A stretch of 64,000 nt of DNA, taken from positions 181,513,956-181,577,955 of the forward strand of contig CP136063.1 of assembly GCA_032622095.1 (NCBI GenBank). Direction: 5' to 3'. Positions 10,990 to 21,848 of this stretch are shown in pieces. Under the pieces are notes generated by a model. That model had not been told where the DNA came from. It made no database searches and saw nothing but the letters and a program-made list of their open reading frames with translations. A program made the translations under genes and the position numbers. Numbering within the stretch: position 1 is the first letter of the stretch; each line of letters begins with the position of its first letter. Source of the stretch: Siphonodentalium dalli (lineage: Eukaryota; Mollusca; Scaphopoda; Gadilida; Siphonodentaliidae).

Positions 10990-11440
10990 CAGGACCAAGC
11001 CTGCAAATAGTTTGTCTATCGTTTGCAGAATGAGGTCCCTAGATGGTGAATATAGTGACGCTATCCTGCATGGCAGGCTAGCAACAACAAATTCACCCTC
11101 TGGGAACCTCATTCTGCTTTGGCCTGCTATGGGAGACATAGTACCAGATAGAATTTCCCCAGTTGAAGTTGGTGATGTTCATCCATTAGTCACCTCGATT
11201 ATGAATTTTATCTTCTGCAAATTAGGGGATATGGAAACTTCCCAGAAGGGAAAAAGTAACTAAAAACAATGTTAATTTGAGACTATAGATACTTCCCAGA
11301 TGTTGAGGCTTAAGCAGAATTAAGTCCCCAGAGGGTGAATTTGATGATGCTAGCCTGGTGTGCAAGATATCAATCACTAAATTCACCCTCTGGGGACCTC
11401 ATTCTGCAAATGACAGACACTATTTTGCAGGTTTGTACAG
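10990..11440. mobile_element. Family G element, full-length type
   Basis: Two hairpins (about 11025-11120 and 11315-11415) separated by about 200 bp of internal sequence (GTTGAAGTTGGTGATGTTCA, TTCTGCAAATTAGGGGATAT) that recurs in other G copies. Ends are inverted: CCTGCAAATAG ... CTATTTTGCAGG. Confidence 0.75.
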
Positions 11441-11761
11441 GACATGCATATTTTTGTCATGCATAATAATGAGAACATATATGATATGGATTTGGTACAT
11501 ACATGTCTAGAAGGTAATATTGGAGCCTTGTGTCTATGTTTTATTGTGAAGTATATTTCGCCCTGTGTGCCTGGGGGTACATTATGTCTGGGTTATAGTG
11601 TCTGTTGCCTATATAATACGATCGGTGATCACAATATGTGATGGCTTTGCACTAGAGATCATTGGTGCAGTTTTTCGTTACCAGCATCATTTTGGCCACC
11701 AACATCATATCTATTAGAATCAGCAGCTGTTGTGGATGAAATTTCCATGCATTGTTTTCAA
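11441..11761. other. no feature recognised
   Basis: No clear repeat or ORF. Confidence 0.4.
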
Positions 11762-12027
11762 TTAACCCTTCCATGACTGGAGCTTCCTGAAATTTTGCGA
11801 AAAACCACGTGCCAATGCATTATCTTATATATGTGAGTCTCCCATAGGGAGCCTCGCATATATAAGAGAATACATTGGCCTAACAATATTTACCTTGACC
11901 TTGTAAGCCAGTGCATTCTCTTATATATGAGAGGCTCCCTATGGGAGACTCGCATATATAAGAGAATGCACTGGCACATGTCTTTAATCCTGCACCACCA
12001 GCGCAGCTCCCATCATGAAATGGTTAA
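11762..12027. mobile_element. Family E TTAA MITE with twin hairpins
   Basis: TTAACCCTTCCATGACTGGA ... TCATGAAATGGTTAA. Two hairpins: one with CCAATGCATT-type arms, the other with CCAGTGCATT-type arms; loops carry TCCCATAGGGAG. Clearest full copy of the family. Confidence 0.9.
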
Positions 12028-12106
12028 GACGCTTGCAACTGGAACCCATCCCTTCAAGTTTGAACAGTTATTGCCTTGTGAAAATTACTTCTTTTTTTCT
12101 TCACAT

Positions 12107-12272
12107 AATAAATACACAGAACTACACAAGTGTGTTAATGGGTTTGTTGATATGGTAAGATTGTTAGTGCTGAAAGATAGAACGAGAGACGGACTCAAGT
12201 TCTATTCTTCCATGATGGCACAAGTTCCCTATCAACAAATCCATTAACACATGTGTCGTTCTGTGTTTATTA
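12107..12272. mobile_element. inverted-repeat MITE
   Basis: AATAAATACACAGAAC and TGTTAATGGGTTTGTTGATA at the left pair with sequence at 12225-12272. Arms about 45 bp. Confidence 0.7.
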
Positions 12273-12439
12273 CACATCATCCGTCATAGAATCCATGCAT
12301 TAAAAAATACAGGCTTACAAGATTTATTTAGGTTCATACATAGCTTGTTTTGTCATGTGCTTTTATTTTATAGTTCCGGTTTCATGGTCAAGGCGAATGT
12401 CATATATGTCATTTGAAGTTAACGAGATGCATATGGAAC

Positions 12440-12552
12440 ATTCAGGATTTAGTCGGAAATATGGCTTGTTGCCATTTATCGGAAAGCTCTCAGTGAAAAA
12501 TTACCCATAATTCTGATGTGGGTTAAGGAGTCAATTATTTAGAGCATTACTG
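12440..12552. mobile_element. Family F MITE, internally deleted copy 6
   Basis: Left tip missing; TTCAGGATTTAGTCGGAAAT runs directly into the outer part of the right arm, ending GAGCATTACTG then TA. Confidence 0.75.
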
Positions 12553-12574
12553 TACTTCTATAGGAACAAGCGTG

Positions 12575-13094
12575 TAATAAATTCAACAAACAGCCTGTTC
12601 AATAATATTTAATTAACCCTTTGGAGAGTATCTGTAATGTCATATACATGACGTCACGAGTAAATGTAACGTCAACGTCATAGCAATAATTATTAAAAAT
12701 TTCGGGTCAAAAGGTCCAATAATTCGTTTTAATTTATGTGCATTTTGTGTTAACGTGTGTTATCATAATCATACATTATACATTTGGGACATTATATTAA
12801 TCAAAATAACTCCTATACAAATCATTTATAAATCAGATGATTTATTGAAGTTATGTCTACATAAAATAACACTTCCTGAAACGACATATATGTCGTTCTA
12901 CTCCTCAACCGATAGACGACATATATGTCGTTCTACTCGCCAAAGGGTTAATAGGAATCCCTATGCACTTGTATTATCTTTTCGCCTGTCTATCATCTGT
13001 TATAATTTCCTGAACATCCAATCAGATGAGAAATAGATCAGTTCAACCTATACCTTTATAACTGGGTGGGAGAATCCATTTACTAAACAATTAA
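12575..13094. mobile_element. Family H TTAA element split by family A
   Basis: H-type sequence (AATTCAACAAACAGCC) before 12613 resumes after 12951 (TGCACTTGTATTATCTTTTC, GGGTGGGAGAATCCATTTAC) and ends in TTAA at 13091-13094. The left end is lost. Confidence 0.65.
12613..12951. mobile_element. Family A TTAA MITE with twin dyads, copy 1
   Basis: TTAACCCTTTGGAGAGTATC to CTCGCCAAAGGGTTAA, 339 bp. Two perfect 16-bp palindromes ACGACATATATGTCGT at 12881-12896 and 12916-12931, each followed by TCTACTC. A perfect CRE, TGACGTCA, lies at 12649-12656. Inserted in a family H copy. Confidence 0.9.
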
Positions 13095-13407
13095 GGTATA
13101 CATAAAATACGTAAAATTATACATTCTAAATTCTAATTCGGATATTTGGGGAAATTCCTATACTTTTTGGATTTATTGCATCAATGTTCAATTTTCCTCT
13201 GGAAATGCACACCCCATATAGAACTTACTCCCAAAATAACCAAACCTATAGAAATTTTAATTGATGCAAAGACTTGAAATTGTGTTACTGAAGACTAACT
13301 AAATCCCAGAAGCCTAACAACAATATTGTTGATAAATTACTAGCAGAGATTTTGTGGCAGATTCAGCAAACTACAAACAAATTGTTAATGCCATTGTAGG
13401 TTCTCTA
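13095..13407. other. no feature recognised
   Basis: No structure seen. Confidence 0.4.
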
Positions 13408-13746
13408 TTAACCTCTTCGCTGCTATGACATTTGTAACTATTACAAACATAAAAGTGCATGTCGTGTGCTATATGGTCCATAGTACCTACGGTTCCTACT
13501 TCAGCACAATAGCAGTAGGCCATTATTCATAATTGGAACTCAGAGATTTGTGCATTGGAATAACTGTATCTCGAAGTTTCAAATGATGTATGATGTTCCA
13601 CGATTGTGAACGATAATAACCTTTCAACTGAGTCAGTTTTATGGTTCTTGTGATATTCCCATTATAATTTTTCCACTGGAAAATGGCAATAACTTCAACA
13701 GCCCAACCCACGGCATCATAATGTCATTTAGCAACGAAAAGGTTAA
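13408..13746. mobile_element. Family J TTAA MITE
   Basis: TTAACCTCTTCGCTGCTA ... GCAACGAAAAGGTTAA, 339 bp. Dyads TTTGTAACTATTACAAA (13431-13447) and TATGGTCCATA (13472-13482) near the left end. Single copy in the window. Confidence 0.7.
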
Positions 13747-13937
13747 AATGATTACATTTCTGACTAGGCCACTCAAGCAAGAAATTCCATCCCATGGCCG
13801 GGGTGGGGAGTGTAAGGGTGGGTGGTCATGGCGACAAAAACTAATACCTTATATATCAACATAAACAGAACTGTTATAGTGTACTGAAAGCCAAGTGTAT
13901 AAAATATGACATCTAATTTTATTCATTGGGAGTGAGC

Positions 13938-14086
13938 TTATTATGTGAACATTTCCTTCCTTCTGCACTTTGTGATCTGTAGTCTGCTTATTTTTTTCTA
14001 AACACCCCTCCAGATGAACAATAGATCATTACAATGTATAATTTTATAACTCAGTGGGATAATCCATTCAGCATCGAAAGGGTTAA
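13938..14086. mobile_element. Family H, right-end fragment
   Basis: GAACATTTCCTTCCTTCTGC through ATCCATTCAGCATCGAAAGG and terminal TTAA. Confidence 0.7.
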
Positions 14087-14115
14087 ATGACAAAAATTGA
14101 TCTTTTTGGTATATA

Positions 14116-14297
14116 CAGTAATGCCCTAAATAAACCACAGCAGAATTATGGGTAATTTTTCAGGATTTAGTCAGAAATATGGCTTGTTGCCATTCATGGG
14201 AAAGCTCTCACTGAGAGCTTTCCGATGAATAGCCATATTTCTGACTAAATCCTGAAAAATTACCCATAAATCTGCTGTGGTTAAGGAGTTGATTATG
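14116..14297. mobile_element. Family F MITE, copy 7 (right tip lost)
   Basis: CAGTAATGCCCTAAATAAAC with a small deletion in the left arm; the right arm ends at GGAGTTGATTA without the terminal bases. Confidence 0.8.
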
Positions 14298-14869
14298 CTT
14301 TACCTCTGACTAAATCTGGTAATTTTGTCCTTCATTTGCTTCCAGCGCTCCTCATTATAGGAATCAGGGAGCTAAATGTGTTCTAGAGTCGGGGAGCGAG
14401 TACACCGTGGAATACTAAAGGTGAAGGTAACTGAAGAATGACCTTCACCTAATACATGCGACACGTTATTTAAGGATGACATCGCGTTTATTTGATTTGT
14501 ACATAATATCTAAATAATTTAAACTGGTGAATGAATGGGGAAATGGATTTTTGTGAGTGGGAAATTTATTTAACTAGCTGCTGTAGTTCTGGGTTTTTCC
14601 AGATCAAATTTGGCTGTGAGATAGCCCTGTCGTAGACTTGGGGATTTATTTTAAAAAGTAAACACATGACCTATGATTTTTCTTGCATTTTCGTGATCAA
14701 CTGGTGTCAATCTAGCTGGGTAAACATCACTGGTATGGCCTGCAGGCTTCAATTCTGTGAATTTGGCCGAAAGGTTAACACTGTCGCCTATGGGAAACCA
14801 TTTAGTTCAGTGATTCCTTTACCGTTTCTATATTGAATGGATTCTCCCATTCCATTCAAGCATGAGTTT
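14298..14869. other. mostly unassigned; H-like piece at the end
   Basis: No gene seen to about 14800. GTTTCTATATTGAATGGATT at 14825-14846 is family H sequence leading into the G element that follows. Confidence 0.4.
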
Positions 14870-15325
14870 ATTGTGCCTCTCATTTGCAGAATGAGGTCCC
14901 CAGGGGGGTCAATTTAGTGACGCTATCTCGCATAGCGGGCTAGCATAACCAAATTCTCCCTCTGGGGACCTCATTCTGCATGGCCTCATCTGCTATGGGA
15001 GACAGACTCAGATTGCAGTTGCCAAATGGTGAATATTGTGATGTACACCCATTGGGAACCTTGATTATTCAATGTGTTGTCTGCCAATTTGGGGATATAG
15101 AGAAACTGAACTAAAAAATAAATAGAATCTATGTGAAATTTATAGAAATTTGATAATAAAGAAACTTTGCAGAGATGATACCCCACATAGTGGGCTAGCA
15201 TCACCAAATTCACCCTCTGGGGACCTCATTCTGCTTACAACTCAGCAGAATGAGGTTCCCAGAGGGTGAATTCCCTCTGGGGACCTCATTATGCAAATGA
15301 CAGGCACACTATTTCAAGACTTGGG
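14870..15325. mobile_element. Family G element, rearranged
   Basis: GCAGAATGAGGTCCCCAG hairpins at about 14885-14980 and 15190-15300, with the shared internal segment between them. The last hairpin is collapsed: GAGGGTGAATTCCCTCTGGG has lost its loop. Confidence 0.7.
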
Positions 15326-15539
15326 CTGAAGTTCAGGTTACTCTCTATCTTCAATTTTCTGTGATCCAATAAGCATTATGGAATACAAGAGCTCATTGAA
15401 AATGCCATTGATTTGAGTAAGAACACTATTATAATCAGTAAATACACTTCAGATATGCTGTTTTGAAATACTGGTGTAAAAGAGAGAAGTCACTTCTCCC
15501 TAGGACAACTATAGGGAGAATTGGCACATTTTAGTGAGA
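15326..15539. other. no feature recognised
   Basis: Short unassigned spacer. Confidence 0.35.
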
Positions 15540-15905
15540 AAATGTCACCCTCGTTGCCCTCTAGGTCTGTGTCCCCTTTGTGTATTACGGGCAGCGCACA
15601 TTTTGATCTTAGACAGACTCCCTTTGGGAGAATTTATTCAGCGGTGGCCCCTTTGCATGCTTTGTGAACAATTTTATCGTTTAAAATTTTTTGTTTTATT
15701 AATTTAACAAATATTTTCAACGATTAAATATTTTTTAATTGAACTCTTTTTTTTAGATTAAAATTTTGAAAAACTAACACCATTATAACATCCACCAGAG
15801 TACCCCGCATCATCACACAAAATTTGGTTGAAATTGGTCCAAGGCTCTTGGATAAAAATTGCGACAGACAGATCCTACTCTTTTACATATATAGATATAT
15901 ATATA
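15540..15905 (+). repeat. SINE/non-LTR-like 3' fragment
   Basis: AAAATTTGGTTGAAATTGGTCC, CAAGGCTCTTGG, GACAGACAGATCCTACTC and a TATATAGATATATATAT tail. The same tail appears inverted at 17088. Confidence 0.55.
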
Positions 15906-15946
15906 AAATATTGGTGTCCCTGGGTGTCCAGGAAAAATTAGCATGC

Positions 15947-16071
15947 AACAAAAAGTTAATACAAGTGCAGAAGGATTCCTATTCATTGGTGGGAAATGTT
16001 CAGATAATAAGTTCTACAAACATTTGCTAAGGAATTGCTGACATCAGTGAGCATTTAGTAGAAAGGGTTAA
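15947..16071. mobile_element. Family H, right-half fragment
   Basis: AATACAAGTGCAGAAGGATT ... GAGCATTTAGTAGAAAGGGTTAA-type end at 16068-16071. Confidence 0.7.
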
Positions 16072-16761
16072 ACATATGCTAGTCATTTTTTAATCATTTT
16101 CCGTGAAACTTTGCACGGACATCAACCACCATGGGAACTTGTTCACCTGTGATTATGGCGTCTGTTGGACTTTTTTCGGTGGAGTTATCCCCCCTTTTCG
16201 ACTTAGAACATTTTCGCAACATCCATAAGTTAATTTGTCCGAGCTTTTATTCCTACATTTTTAGGTCAATTTGTTTAGGATTAGGGTTAGGGTTGTGCAC
16301 CTGCAATGGGAATATGTTATTTTATTATTTTACTGACATGTGAAACATCTTAGTGTTTTAAAAACATGGGGGTGGGGGGTATCCTTAGTCCCATTGGGAC
16401 AGTCACACCTCTAGTTTATTCTGATATTTCACCAAAAATCATGACATTATAAGTGATTAATTGTATGCATATTTGTCAACAATTACAATAAAAAAACTAA
16501 TCGGAAGCTTCATGACTGAAGAGAGCGATATTATCCATTTGACAAATTTGCGTGAATTTATTTTCCAAATTCTTTATTAATTTGTTGATCTACATAGGCC
16601 TTTGATGAAGTATTTTATCTTTGACGGGGAATATAATATATCAGTCAGATAAATTATGACACATCACAAATTAAAAAGATTGTGTAAATTGGAAGGTCAG
16701 AATAACAGTGAGTATTTAGAGAACACACAATGTCAAACCCCATGCAGGGTTTATCTCCAAG
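16072..16761. other. no feature recognised
   Basis: AT-rich; contains GGATTAGGGTTAGGG at about 16277, two telomere-like hexamers only. No gene seen. Confidence 0.4.
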
Positions 16762-17018
16762 CCTTGAAATAGTGTGTCTCTCATTTGCAGAATGAGGTCC
16801 CCAGAGGGTGAATTTAGTGATGCTACCCCGCATAGCGGGTTAGCATCACCAAATTCACCCTCTGGGGACCTCATTCTGCTTACACCTCAGCCGAATGAGG
16901 TTCCCAGAGGGTGAATTTGGTTATGCTAGCCCACTATGCAGGATAGCGTCACTAAATTCACCCTCTGGGGACCTCATTCTGCAAATGACAGACACGCTAT
17001 TTGCAGGCTTGTCCCTTG
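16762..17018. mobile_element. Family G element, two adjacent hairpins
   Basis: CAAGCCTTGAAATAGTGTGT, then two consecutive hairpins joined by CTTACACCTCAGC, then AATGACAGACACGCTATTTG. Lacks the ~200-bp internal segment. Confidence 0.8.
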
Positions 17019-17087
17019 ATGATTCAATGTTATAAGACCACTGCCACCAGTGACATTTTACCCACATTTTGTGGACTTCCGCAATAT

Positions 17088-17240
17088 CTATATATGTAAA
17101 AGAGTAGGATCTGTCTGTCTGTCCGTATGTATGTCTGACTGTTCAAAAAATTTCTCCTAGACCCCTGGACCGATCCTTGGGCTGTGGGTACCATACCAGA
17201 TGTTATAACGCTGTTAGTTTTTCAAAAATTTTATTAAAAA
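17088..17240 (-). repeat. SINE/non-LTR-like 3' fragment, inverted
   Basis: ATCTATATATGTAAAAGAGT then AGGATCTGTCTGTCTGTCCG, the complement of the tail at 15880-15905, followed by worn body sequence. Confidence 0.55.
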
Positions 17241-17967
17241 AAGAAAGATTAATTTTAAGGCGCTCAATCTTAACAAAAATTTCAATATTAAATATGTTGT
17301 TTAAATTAATAATTTTGATTTCTGTTTCTCTCTTTTAAATAAAAATGTTTAAGGGGTTTCCATGCCTGAGCTATGTCAGAAGGTGGAATGTTTAGATGGA
17401 ACTATACAGAACAATACTTAATTGTCAAGCTAGTACATTGCATGCTATCTGAAGACCACATCAAGCATATTATATAACATTAAAGATGACTTTAATCATA
17501 GTTTTAGAAGGGGAAATGTTGGGAAGAGCATTCTCAGCAAGTATACAAGTTGAGTGGAAATGAATAACTGCCATAAAAAGTACATGATCTGAACAAGTAA
17601 AAGACTCAAATGGCAATTTATTGAGTTCAATACTTCTTCAAGAATCGCAACATTAGGTGTTAGGTGTGCATCAGGGATCAGACCCCTGCTATCTAAAGAT
17701 TAGTCTATTACTCTTTTCTGTGTCAGTATCTTTTGACATTTAAAAGCGATATCACTCACTCTGCGTTTGTGATTATTATCCTGGATTCTTTCCACTTATC
17801 TTCAGAGGGATGCCAATTCATTGTTCTCTTTGAACAAGGCATCCTAAATAATTTAGAAATTTGGTTTATGGAATATTTTCTCCCACTCAAAGGTAAAACT
17901 AGGTAGAGATCTAATGTAGTTGGCATTTCTGCGTTAACCCTTTCTATATCGCATGAAACCACTATTA
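17241..17967. other. mostly unassigned
   Basis: No gene seen. TTAACCCTTTCTATATCGCA at 17935-17955 is the start of a family H end interrupted by the next F element. Confidence 0.4.
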
Positions 17968-18336
17968 TAGTAATGCCCTAAATAATTGACTCCTTAACCG
18001 CAGCAGAATTATGGATAATTTTTCAGGATTTAGTTGGAAATATGGCTTGTTGCATTCATCAGAAAGCTCTCAGTGGGAGCTTTCCAATGAATGTCAACAA
18101 GCCATATTTCCGACTAAATCCTGAAAAATTATCCATCATTCTTCTGCGGTTAAGGAGTCGATTATATTAAACAATTTTTCAGGATTTAGTCGGAAATATG
18201 GCTTGTTGCCATTCATCGGAAAGAACTCACTGAGAGCTTTCCTATGAATGGCAACAAGCCATATTTCCGACTAAACCCTGAAAAATTACCCATAGTTCTG
18301 CTGTGGTTAGGGAGTCGATTATTTAGGGTATTACTA
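17968..18336. mobile_element. Family F MITE dimer, copy 8
   Basis: A full palindrome (17968-18165) is followed at once by a second one lacking its left tip (about 18172-18336). Two loops are visible (CTCTCAGTGGGAG and CTCACTGAGAG). Either two insertions at nearly the same place or a tandem duplication. Confidence 0.75.
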
Positions 18337-18723
18337 TTATTTCATTAAAAAATTACATATTTCCTCTCGCTAGTGACAAATAGGCACATGCTTCTCGCCA
18401 ACTTGGCCTCGCTCCAACAAAATTACTTTGCATTAAGTCAGGCAGATTAATACTATTTCTTAAAGCTGCATATGACAACAACACCAGACAATGCAAAATG
18501 ATTGCTTTGTTCAATAAAGTTAAATTCTTCTCTGACTTCGTTGCACTAACGAAAATAAACACAAAAACAAAGTGGCAATTTGGGGCACTATATTTTCCGT
18601 CGGCAGTTGAGTGTGCAATACTGTTGTATACAGTTGTGAATTAAGCGTCTCAGCCAACTTTGATTTGTTAAAAAGGCAAAAAGCTCTACTTTTTTCATGT
18701 GATATTCAAGATCTTCAACTCAA
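18337..18723. other. no feature recognised
   Basis: A minus-strand reading frame covers 18353-18562, but nothing in it resembles a known protein. Confidence 0.4.
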
Positions 18724-18845
18724 TATGTTGCGATATAAGATTTTATGAAACTCATTTCATAAATTTGATTCACATTACTCATCTACGACTCTTTGTGAAT
18801 CAAATTGATTAAACTCATTTAATAATATCTTATATCCCAACATAA
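18724..18845. mobile_element. imperfect hairpin MITE
   Basis: TATGTTGCGATATAAGATTT pairs with AATATCTTATATCCCAACATA, with a second pairing TTTGATTCACA/TGTGAATCAAA inside. Confidence 0.6.
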
Positions 18846-18859
18846 CTCATTGGTGATCC

Positions 18860-19476
18860 TCTATATACTAATACTCGTTGATGAGTTAGTTCCCTGAGGA
18901 AAGTTCATTTGTTAAAATTATTATCTGACACACCAATTAAAGGCATGGATGGTCTTCGCGGTGGCTATTGCTGTTCAAATAGTCACATCCATCGTTAAAA
19001 CCGCCATAAACAAAAATAATATTAAAATATAGACAGACTTTGTTCTTATACCAATCATAAATATCTTGTAGATGGTATGTTATTGTCAAGTTCGTACATT
19101 TGTTATGTAAACAAAAGACAAAAATATTACAGAACCTGACTTTTGTGTTCCGGTACAATTAACACAGCGAACGAACTTGACAATAGCATACTATTTACGC
19201 GATATTTATGATTGGTATAAGAACAAGGCCTGTCTATATTTTATTATTTCTGTTTATGGCAGTTTTAATGGTTCTAGACGGTGTGACTATTTTAACAGCA
19301 ATACCCATTGTGAAGGCCATCCATGCCTTTAATAGAAATCCATCTGAACTTGTATTATCTTTTCTTCTGTCTGTTGTCTATTTTTACTTGAACATCCCTA
19401 CAAATTAATAATAGACCATTCAAATGTATACTTCTATGAGTGAACGGGATAATCCATTTAGAATAGAAAGGGTTAA
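18860..19476. mobile_element. Family H element split by family D
   Basis: H left sequence TACTCGTTGATGAGTTAG at 18870 and H right sequence AATCCATTTAGAATAGAAAG to TTAA at 19473-19476 surround a D insertion. Confidence 0.7.
18938..19332. mobile_element. Family D TTAA MITE, copy 1
   Basis: TTAAAGGCATGGATGG ... CCATCCATGCCTTTAA, 395 bp, with long internal pairing (CTTATACCAATCATAAATAT/ATATTTATGATTGGTATAAG). Confidence 0.85.
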
Positions 19477-20488
19477 CCCTTACATACCATTTTAACCTAT
19501 AATTAAGGCTGAGTTCTTGTTGCGGGTAAAAATGGATCCAATTATCGTCACTAGAAATCACCCTCTTGGTACGTTATCTGCAAATGTCTGGCCCCCATAT
19601 TTTCAGGCCCGTTATTAGTTCTCTCTATTTATTTTTCATAGAAAAAACAGCCCAATCACCCCAATGAAGTTTTTGTACACAAAGTTTTGTATTAAAATTT
19701 AATCTCTTCCAATTACAGTGATGCAAAATTTTATAGAAAGATAAAGGGGGATGGGGTATGAATTAAATCTCCCAATAGGGGGCTATAGTCCCCTGACCCC
19801 TCCCCTGGTCTACCCCTGATCGGCACCATCAAGCCCAAGCTTTTTGTAATTTGTGCTATAACGATGTTCTCATAGTAATGCAATGACAGACCTGCAAATA
19901 AACGAACACACATTAGTACTCAATCACTCCACATGAAACGTAACTTGTCAGTATAGTGCCTGATTCTTCAGCACATGTGTACTAGGACGTGCAGTACAAA
20001 GACAGTGCTAGAGTACTAGAGTAGACAGAAACAACATGGCATGTTATAAAGTATAAGACATTCTGATAATAACCGACTAACATTTATTTTTTTTATAAAG
20101 TTTTTATTGAACAAAATAACATAGAAATTATTATGAACAAGATCAATGAATCTTGCACTCCCTCCTATGTACATCCATTCACAAACAAACTCACGGAAAC
20201 CAAGCACGCCGTGACACCACCATTTATCCACGCATCGTCTCATTCACTCCCGGTGATATATTATAATATATTTAAAAGTAGTTTCAATAGTAAATATTAA
20301 ATTAATATCGACTTTCTGTTGATTTCACAGTGGATCGTATTGTCGGTATAACATGACACCACAACTTGATCATGTTGTTCGGAGATAAATATAAGGCTAA
20401 TCAAGGGGGGGTGTTGTATGGTATCCCAACCCAATATTTAAACAATATGGTTCATCATTACTCAAATAATTGTGTGTTCTGGTGAATA
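19477..20488. other. no feature recognised
   Basis: Moderately AT-rich single-copy-looking sequence; no convincing gene. Confidence 0.4.
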
Positions 20489-20829
20489 TTAGCCCTTTGG
20501 CGAGTAGAACGACATTTATGTCACCATATGGTTCGCGAGTGGAACGACATATATGTCGTTTCAGGAAGTGTCATTTTTTTGTAGTCATAACATCAATTGA
20601 TCATCTGATTTATAAATGATTTGTATAGGAGATATTTTGATTAATATAATGTCCCAATGTATAAGTGCAATAGATTATGATAGCACACGTAAACAGAAGG
20701 TACACATAAATTAAAACAAATTATTGGACCCATTTGACCCAAATTTGTTGATAATTATTGCTATGACGTTGATGTTAAACTCACACATGACGTCATGTAT
20801 ATGACATTGGATACTCTCCAATGGGTTAA
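20489..20829. mobile_element. Family A TTAA MITE, copy 2 (inverted)
   Basis: Same family as 12613-12951 in the opposite orientation; the outer TTAA is TTAG at the left. The twin dyads lie at 20509-20524 (one mutated) and 20544-20559, with a CRE (TGACGTCA) at 20788-20795. Confidence 0.9.
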
Positions 20830-21029
20830 GTATTCAAAGGCACAGTAAATTGTCGGTATACATGTCTGAGGGTTACAAAGGACAGAAACATACCAAATGG
20901 CTCATTCTTGTGATTTCTAATTATTTGAGTTCTGGATGCTCATCGACTGGGGAATACAAAAACATTAGGTATATTTGAATGGGTGGAGACACTGGCTCCG
21001 TATGATGCGTTCATTGCTTCCTATGCAAT

Positions 21030-21445
21030 CATTGAAATAGTGTGCAAAATGGGGTCCCCAGAGGGTGAATTTAGTGACGCTATCTGGCACGGTGGGCTAG
21101 CATCACCATATATACCCTCTGGAGACCTCATTCTGCATAGGCCTCATCTTCAAGGATGTATCTATAGCCTCATATTTAATTTTTCCCCTTCTCTTCAGTT
21201 TCTATATCCCCTAATTTGCAGAAGATAAATTGCATAATCGAGGTGACTATAAATGGGTGAACATTACCAACAGGGGTACTTCAATCTGATCCTAGGTCTC
21301 CAATAGCTGTTGAGGCCTAAGCAAAATGAGGTTCCCTGAGGGTGAATTTGGTGATGCTAGCCCACCATGCGGAATAGCGTCAGTAAATTCACCCTCTGAG
21401 GACCTCATTCAGCAAATGACAGACACACTATTTCAAGACGTGGGT
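21030..21445. mobile_element. Family G element, full-length type
   Basis: Hairpins at about 21045-21135 and 21325-21415 around the shared internal segment (CCCCTAATTTGCAGAAGATAA), ending AATGACAGACACACTATTTC. Confidence 0.75.
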
Positions 21446-21579
21446 ATGTGTGAACAAATTATCAATAGAATGAGCAGACACTTCTGAATATGTTTTTTAC
21501 TCAGGAGAGTCATTCGCAGACATATTGGTAAATTAGGTCTTTGTATATAGCCTGGGATATGACAGTGTTGGTAGAGTCC

Positions 21580-21837
21580 GTTAACCCTTTCTATACTGAA
21601 TGGATTCTCCCATTCAGTTATAAAAAATATACACTGGAAATGTCTAGTATTCATTTGAAGGGGTTTTCAGAAAAAAATAAGCTGACAACAGATAATACAA
21701 GTACAGAAGGAGTCCCATTTATTGTAGGTAAATGTTCAGATAATATGTTCAACAAATCACTTATGGTTGTTTGTTGAACTTATCATCAGATCATTTCCTA
21801 TTGTATAACTACCTGTTAATGAGTATTTAGTATAGCA
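21580..21837. mobile_element. Family H TTAA MITE
   Basis: TTAACCCTTTCTATACTGAA with the dyad TGAATGG/CCCATTCA; ends GAGTATTTAGTATAGCATGG, with the terminal TTAA worn to TTTA. Confidence 0.8.
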
Positions 21838-21848
21838 TGGGTTTATAA

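Noticed and set aside
16270-16295. TTAGGG telomere-like repeat
   Set aside because: Only two hexamers; too few for an interstitial telomere.
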